8,638 nucleotides of DNA from Nitrospinae bacterium RIFCSPLOWO2_12_FULL_45_22 (GCA_001803565.1 MHDQ01000196.1:1-8638); one strand, 5' to 3'; numbered from the stretch's first letter, positions 1 to 6,643 are shown. Notes: generated by a model from the letters alone, not told the origin. Numbers and translations are program-made.

Positions 1-777
1 GGTTGCGTATTTCAAGTAAAAATTAGTATTGTCTAAATAGCTTAGGTGCGGATTATTGTCATTATCTAACTCTAAGGAAGTGTACCACCCTACATCCCCC
101 TGGGTATCCACTGTATCCTTTTGCCACGCTGACCCATCAAAGTATATATATTTGAGGTTTTGACCAGTAGGCTCATAGTAGCTTATGTGGGGACGGTCAT
201 TAGTATCTAACTCCAGAGAGGGGAACCAAGCAGACTCACCACTCTTGTCAGTCTCGATGTTCCATTTGCTGCCATCGAATTTGGCATATTTAAGGACATC
301 ATTTGTATCATCATAATAGGCGATAGCCGGGCGGTTGCTGGAATCTAAATCAATAGAGGTAAAATCACCTATACTAGCACTGCTGTCCACGGTTTCTTTG
401 ATCCAGCTTGTACCATTATAATAAGCATGTTTCAGATATGCACTCTTGTGCTCCTGGTAGCTTATATGTGGCCTATCGTTACTATCCAAGGTAAGGGAAG
501 CCCCCCCACTGGCCCCGCCACTATCTACACTTTCTATGGTCCATGAGTTACCGTCAAAAGAGGCATATTTAAGAGTACTATTGGTAGAATCCAAGTAGGC
601 AATGTGGGGTCGGTCATGACTGTCTAACTCCAGGGAGGAGTACCACCCGACAGACCCTGCACTATCTACAACTTGTCTAACCCATTCACCTTTATCAAGA
701 TAGGCGTATCTCAAATCATAATTAGTATATTCTAGATAACTTATGTGGGGCCGGTTCTTACTGTCTACTTCTATTGA
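1..777 (-). repeat. In-frame tandem repeat array, about 138-141 bp per unit, coding for 46-47 aa units
   Basis: Units begin at 777, 636, 498, 357, 219 and 78 (minus strand), giving five complete units and one cut by the window edge. Unit lengths run 141, 138, 141, 138, 141 bp. Each unit carries an Asp-Arg-Pro-His-Ile-(Ser/Ala)-Tyr core, a Leu-Lys-Tyr-Ala core and a Ser-Trp near the end. The DNA has diverged more than the protein motif, so these are old coding repeats rather than a recent microsatellite. The segment coded by about 840-778 (AAWQ...NIGWYT) matches the closing half of a unit. Confidence 0.9.
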
Positions 778-990
778 TGTATACCAACCGATGTTGGGAG
801 GATCGGTGGGATTGTCAGCGGTCATCACTTGCCACGCTGCCATAAGCGGTGATGGCGTGAAGAAAAGTGAGATTAATAAGATCAGCCCTGATATGGAACA
901 TCGAAGATCGGGCGCTCTAATATCTAGGTAATAGCAAAAGTTAGTTTGCAGTGCCTTTGATATGTATCTTAATAATCTTTTTATATTCAA
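1..990 (-). CDS. Secreted tandem-repeat (beta-propeller-like) protein, 3' end missing
   Basis: An open frame runs on the minus strand from a TTG at 988-990 to the window edge with no stop (330 codons visible), so the C-terminus is missing. The TTG is chosen because GGAGAA lies at 997-1002, 6 nt upstream, and the only in-frame ATG (841-843) falls after the hydrophobic segment. Residues 1-30 are basic; residues 31-47 (CSISGLILLISLFFTPS) are hydrophobic; cleavage is likely near Ala51/52. This would be an unusually long signal peptide. After residue 52 come 46-47-residue repeats built on a pattern like SLELDS-DRPHISY-D-TN--LKYA-FDG-SW--ETVDS. Such repeats occur in many uncharacterised secreted proteins and suggest four-stranded propeller blades. 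It starts 21 nt after the FecR-gene stop and is the third gene of the same transcription unit. The role is unknown; a surface-displayed or secreted substrate of the neighbouring barrel protein is an inference. Confidence 0.85.
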   Translation of the reverse strand, partial: MNIKRLLRYISKALQTNFCYYLDIRAPDLRCSISGLILLISLFFTPSPLMAAWQVMTADNPTDPPNIGWYTSIEVDSKNRPHISYLEYTNYDLRYAYLDKGEWVRQVVDSAGSVGWYSSLELDSHDRPHIAYLDSTNSTLKYASFDGNSWTIESVDSGGASGGASLTLDSNDRPHISYQEHKSAYLKHAYYNGTSWIKETVDSSASIGDFTSIDLDSSNRPAIAYYDDTNDVLKYAKFDGSKWNIETDKSGESAWFPSLELDTNDRPHISYYEPTGQNLKYIYFDGSAWQKDTVDTQGDVGWYTSLELDNDNNPHLSYLDNTNFYLKYAT

Positions 991-1002
991 GACGACTTCT
1001 CC
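988..1002 (-). promoter_or_regulatory. Ribosome binding site deciding a TTG start
   Basis: On the minus strand GGAGAA (1002-997) sits 6 nt before TTG (990-988), in the short gap after the FecR-gene stop. It is the only good start signal for the repeat protein that keeps the hydrophobic export segment. Confidence 0.55.
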
Positions 1003-1011
1003 TATTTCTGC

Positions 1012-1920
1012 TTATGGTGGTGGTGGAGGTGGCGGTGGAGGTAGTACTGGTTTTAATGACCCTGCTTTTGGGTTATCCGTAGGTTGTTGTGGTATGGGGG
1101 GCAAGTCTGCTGGTTTATCCCTCGCCCCCAAGCTAGAAGCAATGTCCCGGATTGCAGTTGCGGCCTGCCCTGCTTCTCCTTCCGCTGGTGAAGTAACAAG
1201 TTCTTCCCCTTTGGCAGTAACTTCTTCGCTTAGGGCTTTTTCTGCAGGTGGTGTTTCGGCCAACTGTTTGCTTATCTGGGTATCCTGAAGCAAAGGGGCC
1301 TTCTGATCAGGTGGTGCGAGGATAGGAGGGGCAGGATGTTTACCAAGACTAATTTCTGTCATATAGTTCTCTCTGAGGATTTGTTCTCCTCCTACCTCGG
1401 CCAGGATATTCTTTACCAGGACTTCACCGGATAACACTATGACTATGGTCAGTTGAGGATTTACTACCCAGGTCAGAAAGTCGGTGCCCCGCGTAGATAT
1501 GACGGCCGTTGGGGTTTCTATCTGGAAGCGGGAGCCTTCACCGGTAAAGGTCTTACCTACTATGGCCCTTACTTTGCCTGAAACCAGGCTGAAGACCGAG
1601 CTGCGGCGATCCTTCTCTGGTAGATAGACATGCTCATTGATCAGTAACTGGGTATTCTCCCCCAGGCTCAGGAGGCTATCATCGTCCATTAGGAACTCTA
1701 CCTTGCTGGCCTCTTTGGTCTGGACCGTATCGTTAAGGATTAAAGGATCGGTGAGTTTCATGGCCAGCCATTCTGTAGCCTTTTGATGGCGGTCTAAGGC
1801 CTGGCCCTTTAGGGCACTGACCGACCCAATAGGCTCCTGGGCCCAGAGCACATCAGGTAATAGGCAACACCAAAAGAAGATAATAAAAATCAATAAACGC
1901 CTTATCATTTCTCTGATCAC
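1012..1920 (-). CDS. FecR-domain secreted protein with proline-rich tail
   Basis: The 302-residue product has an N-terminal signal sequence (hydrophobic about 9-25, likely cleavage after LWA at about residue 27). A FecR-type domain follows at about 65-170, with the family's typical patch TPTAVISTRGTDF at 137-149. The C-terminal third is low-complexity, rich in Ala, Glu and Pro, and ends in nine consecutive prolines (294-302). It therefore acts in the periplasm or is tethered to the envelope. FecR-domain proteins of this soluble type are not classic iron sensors: no sigma factor or TonB receptor gene is adjacent and there is no internal transmembrane anchor. They are often found beside TPR or barrel genes, as here. 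Start choice is unsettled: a GTG at 1920 and an ATG at 1908 (four codons later) are in frame. AGGGTG upstream of the ATG could serve as its ribosome binding site, making the ATG slightly preferable. Confidence 0.85.
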   Translation of the reverse strand: MIREMIRRLLIFIIFFWCCLLPDVLWAQEPIGSVSALKGQALDRHQKATEWLAMKLTDPLILNDTVQTKEASKVEFLMDDDSLLSLGENTQLLINEHVYLPEKDRRSSVFSLVSGKVRAIVGKTFTGEGSRFQIETPTAVISTRGTDFLTWVVNPQLTIVIVLSGEVLVKNILAEVGGEQILRENYMTEISLGKHPAPPILAPPDQKAPLLQDTQISKQLAETPPAEKALSEEVTAKGEELVTSPAEGEAGQAATAIRDIASSLGARDKPADLPPIPQQPTDNPKAGSLKPVLPPPPPPPPP

Positions 1921-1941
1921 CCTATAAAAAATGTAACCAAG

Positions 1942-2013
1942 GGGGATAAAGGGATAGAGGAGATTAATGGTGATAAAAAATATTTATGTTATCTCCTTTT
2001 CCCCATAATCCCC
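1942..2013. repeat. Imperfect long stem-loop between the TPR-barrel and FecR genes
   Basis: Positions 1942-1964 pair with 1991-2013: read as reverse complements, 18 of 23 positions agree, with perfect blocks at both ends (GGGGAT and GGAGAT). The loop is about 26 nt and A/T-rich. There is no T-tract typical of an intrinsic terminator, so it may be an attenuating or stabilising intercistronic structure or a degenerate dispersed repeat. Confidence 0.55.
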
Positions 2014-2104
2014 AAATCTCCTTTCTTACACAAGTATCCACTGAGGACAGCCTTGAGTTACTTAGATAGAGCAAAAGTAAGTTTTAATCTCACTGCTCAC
2101 TTTA

Positions 2105-3682
2105 TTAATATGCCAGGTTTAGGGTGGCAAAGACTAGTTCCCGGTCGTAGTCATATAGGGCCAAGTTAGAGTCATGGGTAATGTTCATATATTTTACCGA
2201 GAGGGTATACCCCTTACCCAAATCAATCCCTACGCTAACCGCTGCACTATATTCCTTATCCCGCCTGGTTTTACGCAATGCTGTATCTGTGTGGAGAAAG
2301 TCCTGTCGGTAATAGTCGAAATCGAGGGTTAGAAAGAGCCTTTTCCAGATAAAACCCAGGGGGGTATAGAAACTAATAGAAGCTTTATTCCCTTGATAGT
2401 CCCAGTTCTCTCCCCGGGCCAGGTCATTATCATAGGCATAGCCCAGCTTTAGGTAGCGGGTATTCTCAGCAAAAAAGATATATTGCTGCAACCCGATCAG
2501 GTGGTTATAGGCATCACGATTAAACGGGGTCGAAATAGTTGTCGAATGGAAGTCCTTGTGCTGTAAGCGGTATTGGAGCTGAGTGACAAGATTAGGCCGG
2601 TACATGAAGGAGAAGATATTATTGAGGCTATTGCTGTCCAGATAGCGGTTGTTCTCCAGGAGATCATTGCTATAGTCGTAGCTCAGAAACCAGTAATAAG
2701 TTTTTTCTTTATATTTGCCCTGGTAGGAAGAATAGAGGCTCAGGACATGATCTTGCAGATCAAAGTCCTCTAGAGAACTATGGATGCTTTGATACAGGGC
2801 ATAGCGGGTATTTAGAGACCAATTGGGCCGCTCCCAGAGCCGATACTCACCACCCAGGGAAAATACCCCTTTAGTATTGCCTTGCTGGGTAACTTCCTGT
2901 ACTACCGAGGTGTCACCGGGCTGCAGGATGACATTGTCATCGTACTGCGGGCTCATGCTGGCAAAGATACGCCAGCGTTTAGCCAATTTTTTACGCTGCT
3001 GGATATCCTCCAGATACTTTTTGGCGCCTAAGCCTAGCTCTGAGCCGGGGTCTATTTTTATACAGCCCTGGAATTCTTTCTCGGCCTCTTCCAGACGGTT
3101 CAATTGCGAATAAGCCAGGCCGGAGAAGAGATAAGCGGTTTGGGCAAGGGCCTTATCCAACTCCCGGGACTTAGTAAAGAGGGGTGGTACCGGCTCATAC
3201 TCTTTTGCTAAATAATGGATATAGCCCTGATAATAATATACCAGGGCACGTTCTGGTTGATATTGCTCTGCGGTGCGGAATTCCTGTAGGGCCTGAGCAT
3301 ACTTACCCATCTTGAAAGAGGTGATGCCCAGATCAAAATGGATAGTGGTTCGTTTAGGATCCAACTGAAGGGAGCGTTGTAAAGAGGCCAGGGCTTCGGG
3401 ATACTGTCCCAGCTCTATCTGAGTAAGGCCGAGATAATAATGGGCCTCGGCATTTTGGGGCTGGGCTTTTATTGCTTCCTGGAGGGCTGTGAGGGCCTGG
3501 TTAAACTCTTTCTTATTATAAGCCAGCACCCCTTTGGAGAGATAAACCTCACCCTCACCATACTCGGCTGACCATGCCGTACTAATTACGGCTAGAATCA
3601 CGCTAATACTAACTACTAGCCCGAGACAACCCTTTGACCAGCCCACCTCTCTCTCCCGGATAAGTTTGGTTTGAGCGATCAC
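2105..3682 (-). CDS. TPR protein with C-terminal outer-membrane beta-barrel (Slam-like architecture)
   Basis: The 525-residue product has an N-terminal export signal (hydrophobic about 19-37, likely cleavage after SA at 39). Tandem TPR helices fill about 45-215 (for example AEAHYYLGLTQIELGQYPEA and the next unit ending in QLDPK). From about 236 the sequence turns into alternating aromatic/polar strands; it opens with ASMSPQYDDNV, a pattern frequent at barrel entries, and ends in an aromatic residue (...LNLAY), as outer-membrane barrels do. A TPR periplasmic domain plus barrel is the layout of Slam/DUF560-type proteins that move lipoproteins or soluble cargo across the outer membrane, but family membership is inferred from layout only. 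The start is uncertain: GTG 3682 is the longest frame, whereas GTG 3646 has the stronger upstream purine run (GGGAGAGAGAG) and still keeps the signal peptide. It is the first gene of the envelope unit, with its own promoter at 3714-3742. Confidence 0.85.
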   Translation of the reverse strand: MIAQTKLIREREVGWSKGCLGLVVSISVILAVISTAWSAEYGEGEVYLSKGVLAYNKKEFNQALTALQEAIKAQPQNAEAHYYLGLTQIELGQYPEALASLQRSLQLDPKRTTIHFDLGITSFKMGKYAQALQEFRTAEQYQPERALVYYYQGYIHYLAKEYEPVPPLFTKSRELDKALAQTAYLFSGLAYSQLNRLEEAEKEFQGCIKIDPGSELGLGAKKYLEDIQQRKKLAKRWRIFASMSPQYDDNVILQPGDTSVVQEVTQQGNTKGVFSLGGEYRLWERPNWSLNTRYALYQSIHSSLEDFDLQDHVLSLYSSYQGKYKEKTYYWFLSYDYSNDLLENNRYLDSNSLNNIFSFMYRPNLVTQLQYRLQHKDFHSTTISTPFNRDAYNHLIGLQQYIFFAENTRYLKLGYAYDNDLARGENWDYQGNKASISFYTPLGFIWKRLFLTLDFDYYRQDFLHTDTALRKTRRDKEYSAAVSVGIDLGKGYTLSVKYMNITHDSNLALYDYDRELVFATLNLAY

Positions 3683-3713
3683 CCTAGAAGGGTGTTGAGG
3701 ACGATATTTTGTG

Positions 3714-3742
3714 TTTATACCTCATTCTGTTAGGCATGTCAA
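3714..3742 (-). promoter_or_regulatory. Near-consensus sigma70 promoter for the envelope operon
   Basis: On the minus strand TTGACA (3742-3737) is followed by a 17-nt spacer and TATAAA (3719-3714). The predicted transcript starts near 3707, giving a leader of about 25 nt to GTG 3682 or about 61 nt to GTG 3646. It lies in the 83-nt gap after the thiolase stop, which shows no terminator hairpin, so readthrough from the thiolase unit may add to this promoter. Confidence 0.7.
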
Positions 3743-3765
3743 TCTTTTTATTTTATGGTATTGTT

Positions 3766-4908
3766 TTACTGATTGCCCAGGATAGTCACTATCCCTACAG
3801 ACCCTGGCCCACCCAGGTTATAGGCCAAGCCCAATTGCGGATTTTTTACCTGGCGTTTTCCCGCCCGGCCTTGCAACTGCAGAGTCAGTTCATAAATCAT
3901 ACGTACACCGGTAGCACCAATAGGGTGGCCGAAGGACTTCAACCCACCGCTGGGGTTAACCGGCAGTTCCCCTTCCAGGGTTGCAGTAGGGATAAATTCT
4001 CCCCCTTCACCTTTCTTGCAGAATTTAAGGTCCTCATAGACTAAAATTTCTGTAATAGTAAAGCAGTCGTGCACTTCGGCAAAGCTGATCTCTTTCCTGG
4101 GATTAGTGATACCCACCTGTTTATAGGCCATTTCTGCTGCTAAAGTGGTAGCTTCAAAACCTAGATAGTCATAGCCAGGTTTAAAATAGGGCTTCCCACT
4201 GGTTACCGCAAGCCCTAACCCCTTTACATACACCGGATTATCCCGGTATTTTTTGGCTAGCTCCTTCTTACAGATAATAGCCGCGGCTGCACCGTCAGTG
4301 GTAGGGCAGCAATCGAAAAGGCCCAGGGGGCTAGAGATCATTGGGGCTTTTACTACTTTGTCTACGGTCACTTCCATTTGGAAATGGGCCTTAGGACTAA
4401 AACAGCCATTCTTATGGTTTTTAACCGCAACCTGGGCCAGGGTTTCCCTGGTTATACCATACTTATGCATGTACCTGGTAGCGGCCATGGCAAACAGGCT
4501 AGGGGCTGTGGTTCCATAAGCCAATACTGGATGATTACCAAAGGTTCCCAGACCACGCTGTCCTGAGTCTTTCAATTTTTCTACCCCTACCACCAGGGCA
4601 TTATCGTACATTCCTGATGCCACAGCAAAACAGGCATTGCGGAAGGCATCCATCCCCGAGGCACAAAAATTCTCCACCCGCGTGATGGGAATATTATAGA
4701 GTTTGAGAGGGTCGGCCAAGGTAGTAGCAGATATTCCGGAGCTTAAGGTAGCTACCCAGGCAGCCTGGATTTCTTTAGGGTCAATCTGGGCATCGGCGAA
4801 TGCCTCAAAGGCCGCTTCTATTATCATGTCATCAGTACTCATCTCGTAGTTCTCTCCAAACTTGCTGCACCCCACACCGATTACGGCTATCTTATCCTTA
4901 ATACTCAT
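3766..4908 (-). CDS. Thiolase family protein (SCP-x/archaeal-type acyl-CoA acetyltransferase)
   Basis: The 380-residue product is a full-length thiolase. It shows the nucleophile motif NFCASGMDAF with Cys82, the EVHDCFT motif with His280 and Cys282, and NPSGGLKSFGHPIGATG with His328. The usual C-terminal CxG cysteine is replaced by GGPG (366-369), as in SCP-x and archaeal thiolases, so Cys282 may play the acid/base part (inference). It likely makes or cleaves a beta-ketoacyl-CoA in the cytoplasm; the substrate cannot be read from sequence. A strong GGGAGG (4917-4922) lies 8 nt before the ATG. The gene follows the HMGCS-like/DUF35 gene by 69 nt in the same direction. In archaea a thiolase, HMG-CoA synthase and DUF35 protein form one complex, and in anaerobic toluene degradation the BbsB thiolase pairs with the DUF35 protein BbsA; a similar partnership is likely here. 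Confidence 0.93.
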   Translation of the reverse strand: MSIKDKIAVIGVGCSKFGENYEMSTDDMIIEAAFEAFADAQIDPKEIQAAWVATLSSGISATTLADPLKLYNIPITRVENFCASGMDAFRNACFAVASGMYDNALVVGVEKLKDSGQRGLGTFGNHPVLAYGTTAPSLFAMAATRYMHKYGITRETLAQVAVKNHKNGCFSPKAHFQMEVTVDKVVKAPMISSPLGLFDCCPTTDGAAAAIICKKELAKKYRDNPVYVKGLGLAVTSGKPYFKPGYDYLGFEATTLAAEMAYKQVGITNPRKEISFAEVHDCFTITEILVYEDLKFCKKGEGGEFIPTATLEGELPVNPSGGLKSFGHPIGATGVRMIYELTLQLQGRAGKRQVKNPQLGLAYNLGGPGSVGIVTILGNQ

Positions 4909-4930
4909 ATCCCTTACCTCCCTCAGGTTT

Positions 4931-4979
4931 GATTACTGGTTATTAGTTATTAGTTATTGGTTATCGGTTATTAGTTATT
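4931..4979. repeat. Tandem heptanucleotide array (RGTTATY) between thiolase-cluster genes
   Basis: Six consecutive 7-bp units, GGTTATT, AGTTATT, AGTTATT, GGTTATC, GGTTATT and AGTTATT, occupy 4938-4979, preceded by a degenerate unit GATTACT (4931-4937). The array reaches into the TAA stop codon of the upstream HMGCS-like gene (4978-4980 on the minus strand) and fills most of the gap before the thiolase ribosome binding site. Confidence 0.85.
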
Positions 4980-6387
4980 AGATAGGTCTTGCCTTCCAGA
5001 AATAATTATGGAAGCCATAGCTATCATGGATCTTTCTAAAGGTTAATTCTACCGGCATATCTATTGCCACGGCATCGGGATTACAGTCGGTCATGGAAAG
5101 GTATATCCGGCAATTACCGCTCAAATCAATAACAGCTTGGGTATAGGGTGGGTCTGGACATATAGCCAGGTAATCGTGCGTAAAAGTAAAGACCTTCCCA
5201 TCCCTGGCCAACTTTATATCAGTAAAATTATCCTTGGAACCGCACTCTACACAGACCCGGTCTCTGGGGTATTGGAGGGTGGAGCATTTATTGCACCTCT
5301 CGCCATAAAGTGGTAGTAATTGTTTTTCATCCCGGAAAAATACTACCGGTGAAGTGACTGATGGCTCAGATGGGGTTTCTTTTATTGCCAGGTTGCGGAA
5401 CCGGGTATATTTGCCATAGCTACTGATGGACAACTTGTTGGTTATCTGTCCATTTATACCCTTTTTGACTTTAAATTTTTCAATCGCCGCTGTAGCCTGG
5501 AGCAGGAAGGCATCGCTCCCATCGCCATAGCTTACCAATAATATTTTATCTCCCGGCTTAGCCCCTTCCAGGGCGGCACTGAGCATGATCAGAGGGGCAG
5601 CGGTGCCGGTATCACCAAGCTGTAACCAAAAACTATCCTGGATTTGGGACTTGGGGTCAAAGCCAGCCTTGCCCGCAATGCCCGCTAACCCTCGCGGGTT
5701 AGGGGAATAGATTACGGCCTTGGCTATATCCTGAGGCTTCAAGCCAAACTTAGCAAAGGCCTTTTTAAGCACTTCCCCCATGACCCGCGTATAGCCATAT
5801 TTCAGCTCAAAGGACCCGGGGAAAGATTGGATAAACTGCCGGTTATCCAGGCGCCAGGTGCCCAGGAATTCATCGGCTAAAGAGTAGCTATCCAATATTT
5901 CGGCAATAACATCTTCGGTATCCAGAAGGACTGCTCCCGCACCATCACCCACCATCTGTTCGGTTGGGGAGTCAGGCTCACCCATGCGGCAATCGGCAGC
6001 TACCACTAAGAGCTTTTTGGCTGTACCAGCTCGTACGGCATCTAAGGCTGCTAGCAAGGCCGAAGTGCCAGCCCGCAAAGAATCACTAAAATCGGCTGTT
6101 CGGATCTCTTTGCTCAAGTCCACCGCGGAAGCTACGGTAGTGGCTACCTGTTTTTCTCGATATGGTGGATTGGTGCTGGCAAAATATAACCCCTCAATCT
6201 TTCTGGGGTCTTTATTAGCAATACAGTTCAGGCTAGCCTCTACCGCCATGGTCAAGCTGTCTTCATCATAATTAGTTACCGCCCTTTCTCCACCCATGGA
6301 AGGGATTCCCCATTCCTTAGCCAGGATATCCCGGCCTATTCTACATCTAGGTATATAAATACCATGAGCACTTATTCCTACTGCCAT
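4978..6387 (-). CDS. HMG-CoA-synthase-like protein fused to C-terminal DUF35 zinc-ribbon/OB domain
   Basis: The 469-residue product has two parts. Residues 1-310 follow the archaeal-type HMG-CoA synthase fold: GIYIPRCRI near the start, YDEDSLTMAVEAS at 40-52, TADFSDSLRAGTSAL at 97-111, GDTGTA at 258-263 and VSYGDGSDAF at 285-294. Residues 350-469 are a DUF35 unit: a zinc ribbon with Cys365, Cys368, Cys379 and Cys382, then an OB-fold. From my recollection of archaeal enzymes (ADFEFACKAGT; HQPN), the catalytic Cys corresponds to Leu104 and the His to Tyr227, so ordinary HMG-CoA synthesis is doubtful. In the archaeal thiolase/HMGCS/DUF35 complex the DUF35 protein is a separate subunit bridging the enzymes; here it is fused. 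The ATG has AAGGAGG (6396-6402) 8 nt upstream. First gene of the minus-strand pair with the thiolase. A role in organising or channelling acyl-CoA for the thiolase is inferred. Confidence 0.88.
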   Translation of the reverse strand: MAVGISAHGIYIPRCRIGRDILAKEWGIPSMGGERAVTNYDEDSLTMAVEASLNCIANKDPRKIEGLYFASTNPPYREKQVATTVASAVDLSKEIRTADFSDSLRAGTSALLAALDAVRAGTAKKLLVVAADCRMGEPDSPTEQMVGDGAGAVLLDTEDVIAEILDSYSLADEFLGTWRLDNRQFIQSFPGSFELKYGYTRVMGEVLKKAFAKFGLKPQDIAKAVIYSPNPRGLAGIAGKAGFDPKSQIQDSFWLQLGDTGTAAPLIMLSAALEGAKPGDKILLVSYGDGSDAFLLQATAAIEKFKVKKGINGQITNKLSISSYGKYTRFRNLAIKETPSEPSVTSPVVFFRDEKQLLPLYGERCNKCSTLQYPRDRVCVECGSKDNFTDIKLARDGKVFTFTHDYLAICPDPPYTQAVIDLSGNCRIYLSMTDCNPDAVAIDMPVELTFRKIHDSYGFHNYFWKARPI

Positions 6388-6524
6388 TGTCGCTCCCTCC
6401 TTATTGTTTGTTCAGATAGAAATCTCCCTTTCTTACACATCCCCTCTCATTGAGGGGAAGGGATAAGTGAGGGTGTCCTCTTTCAGACTCTTCACTACTT
6501 TTGGTCAAATATAAAATATGGCAT

Positions 6525-6550
6525 ATCATAGCACAATTTTTCAGAGTCAA
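6525..6550 (-). promoter_or_regulatory. Candidate extended -10 promoter for the HMGCS-like/thiolase genes
   Basis: On the minus strand TATGAT (6530-6525) is preceded directly by TGC, forming an extended -10 element. TTGACT lies at 6550-6545, but the 14-nt spacer is too short for a normal -35, so recognition would rest on the extended -10. The leader to the start codon would be about 130 nt. Confidence 0.4.
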
Positions 6551-6564
6551 GAAAAAAATTTTAT

Positions 6565-6593
6565 TTGACACAGACAGATATTTTTTCTAGCAT
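6565..6593 (+). promoter_or_regulatory. Candidate sigma70 promoter for the URO-D-like/SnoaL-like operon
   Basis: TTGACA (6565-6570) is followed by a 17-nt spacer and TAGCAT (6588-6593; four of six match TATAAT). The predicted start near 6600 gives a leader of about 210 nt, long enough to contain the palindromic element at 6644-6760. Confidence 0.5.
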
Positions 6594-6643
6594 CTGCATT
6601 GCATTAACCCGCTCCAAACCGATACAGCTTTTGTAACTGTTTA

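Noticed and set aside
962-1288. Plus-strand open frame with a polyglycine run opposite the FecR-type gene
   Set aside because: The glycines are the complement of the polyproline tail; the minus-strand frame has a signal peptide and a recognisable domain, while this one has neither.
1012-1920. Iron-citrate signalling protein FecR
   Set aside because: No FecI-type sigma factor or FecA-type receptor is adjacent, and the protein has an N-terminal export signal with no internal anchor, so only the domain name is justified.
4931-4979. CRISPR-like array in the heptanucleotide repeats
   Set aside because: Units are 7 bp, directly adjacent and without spacers; no cas gene is present.
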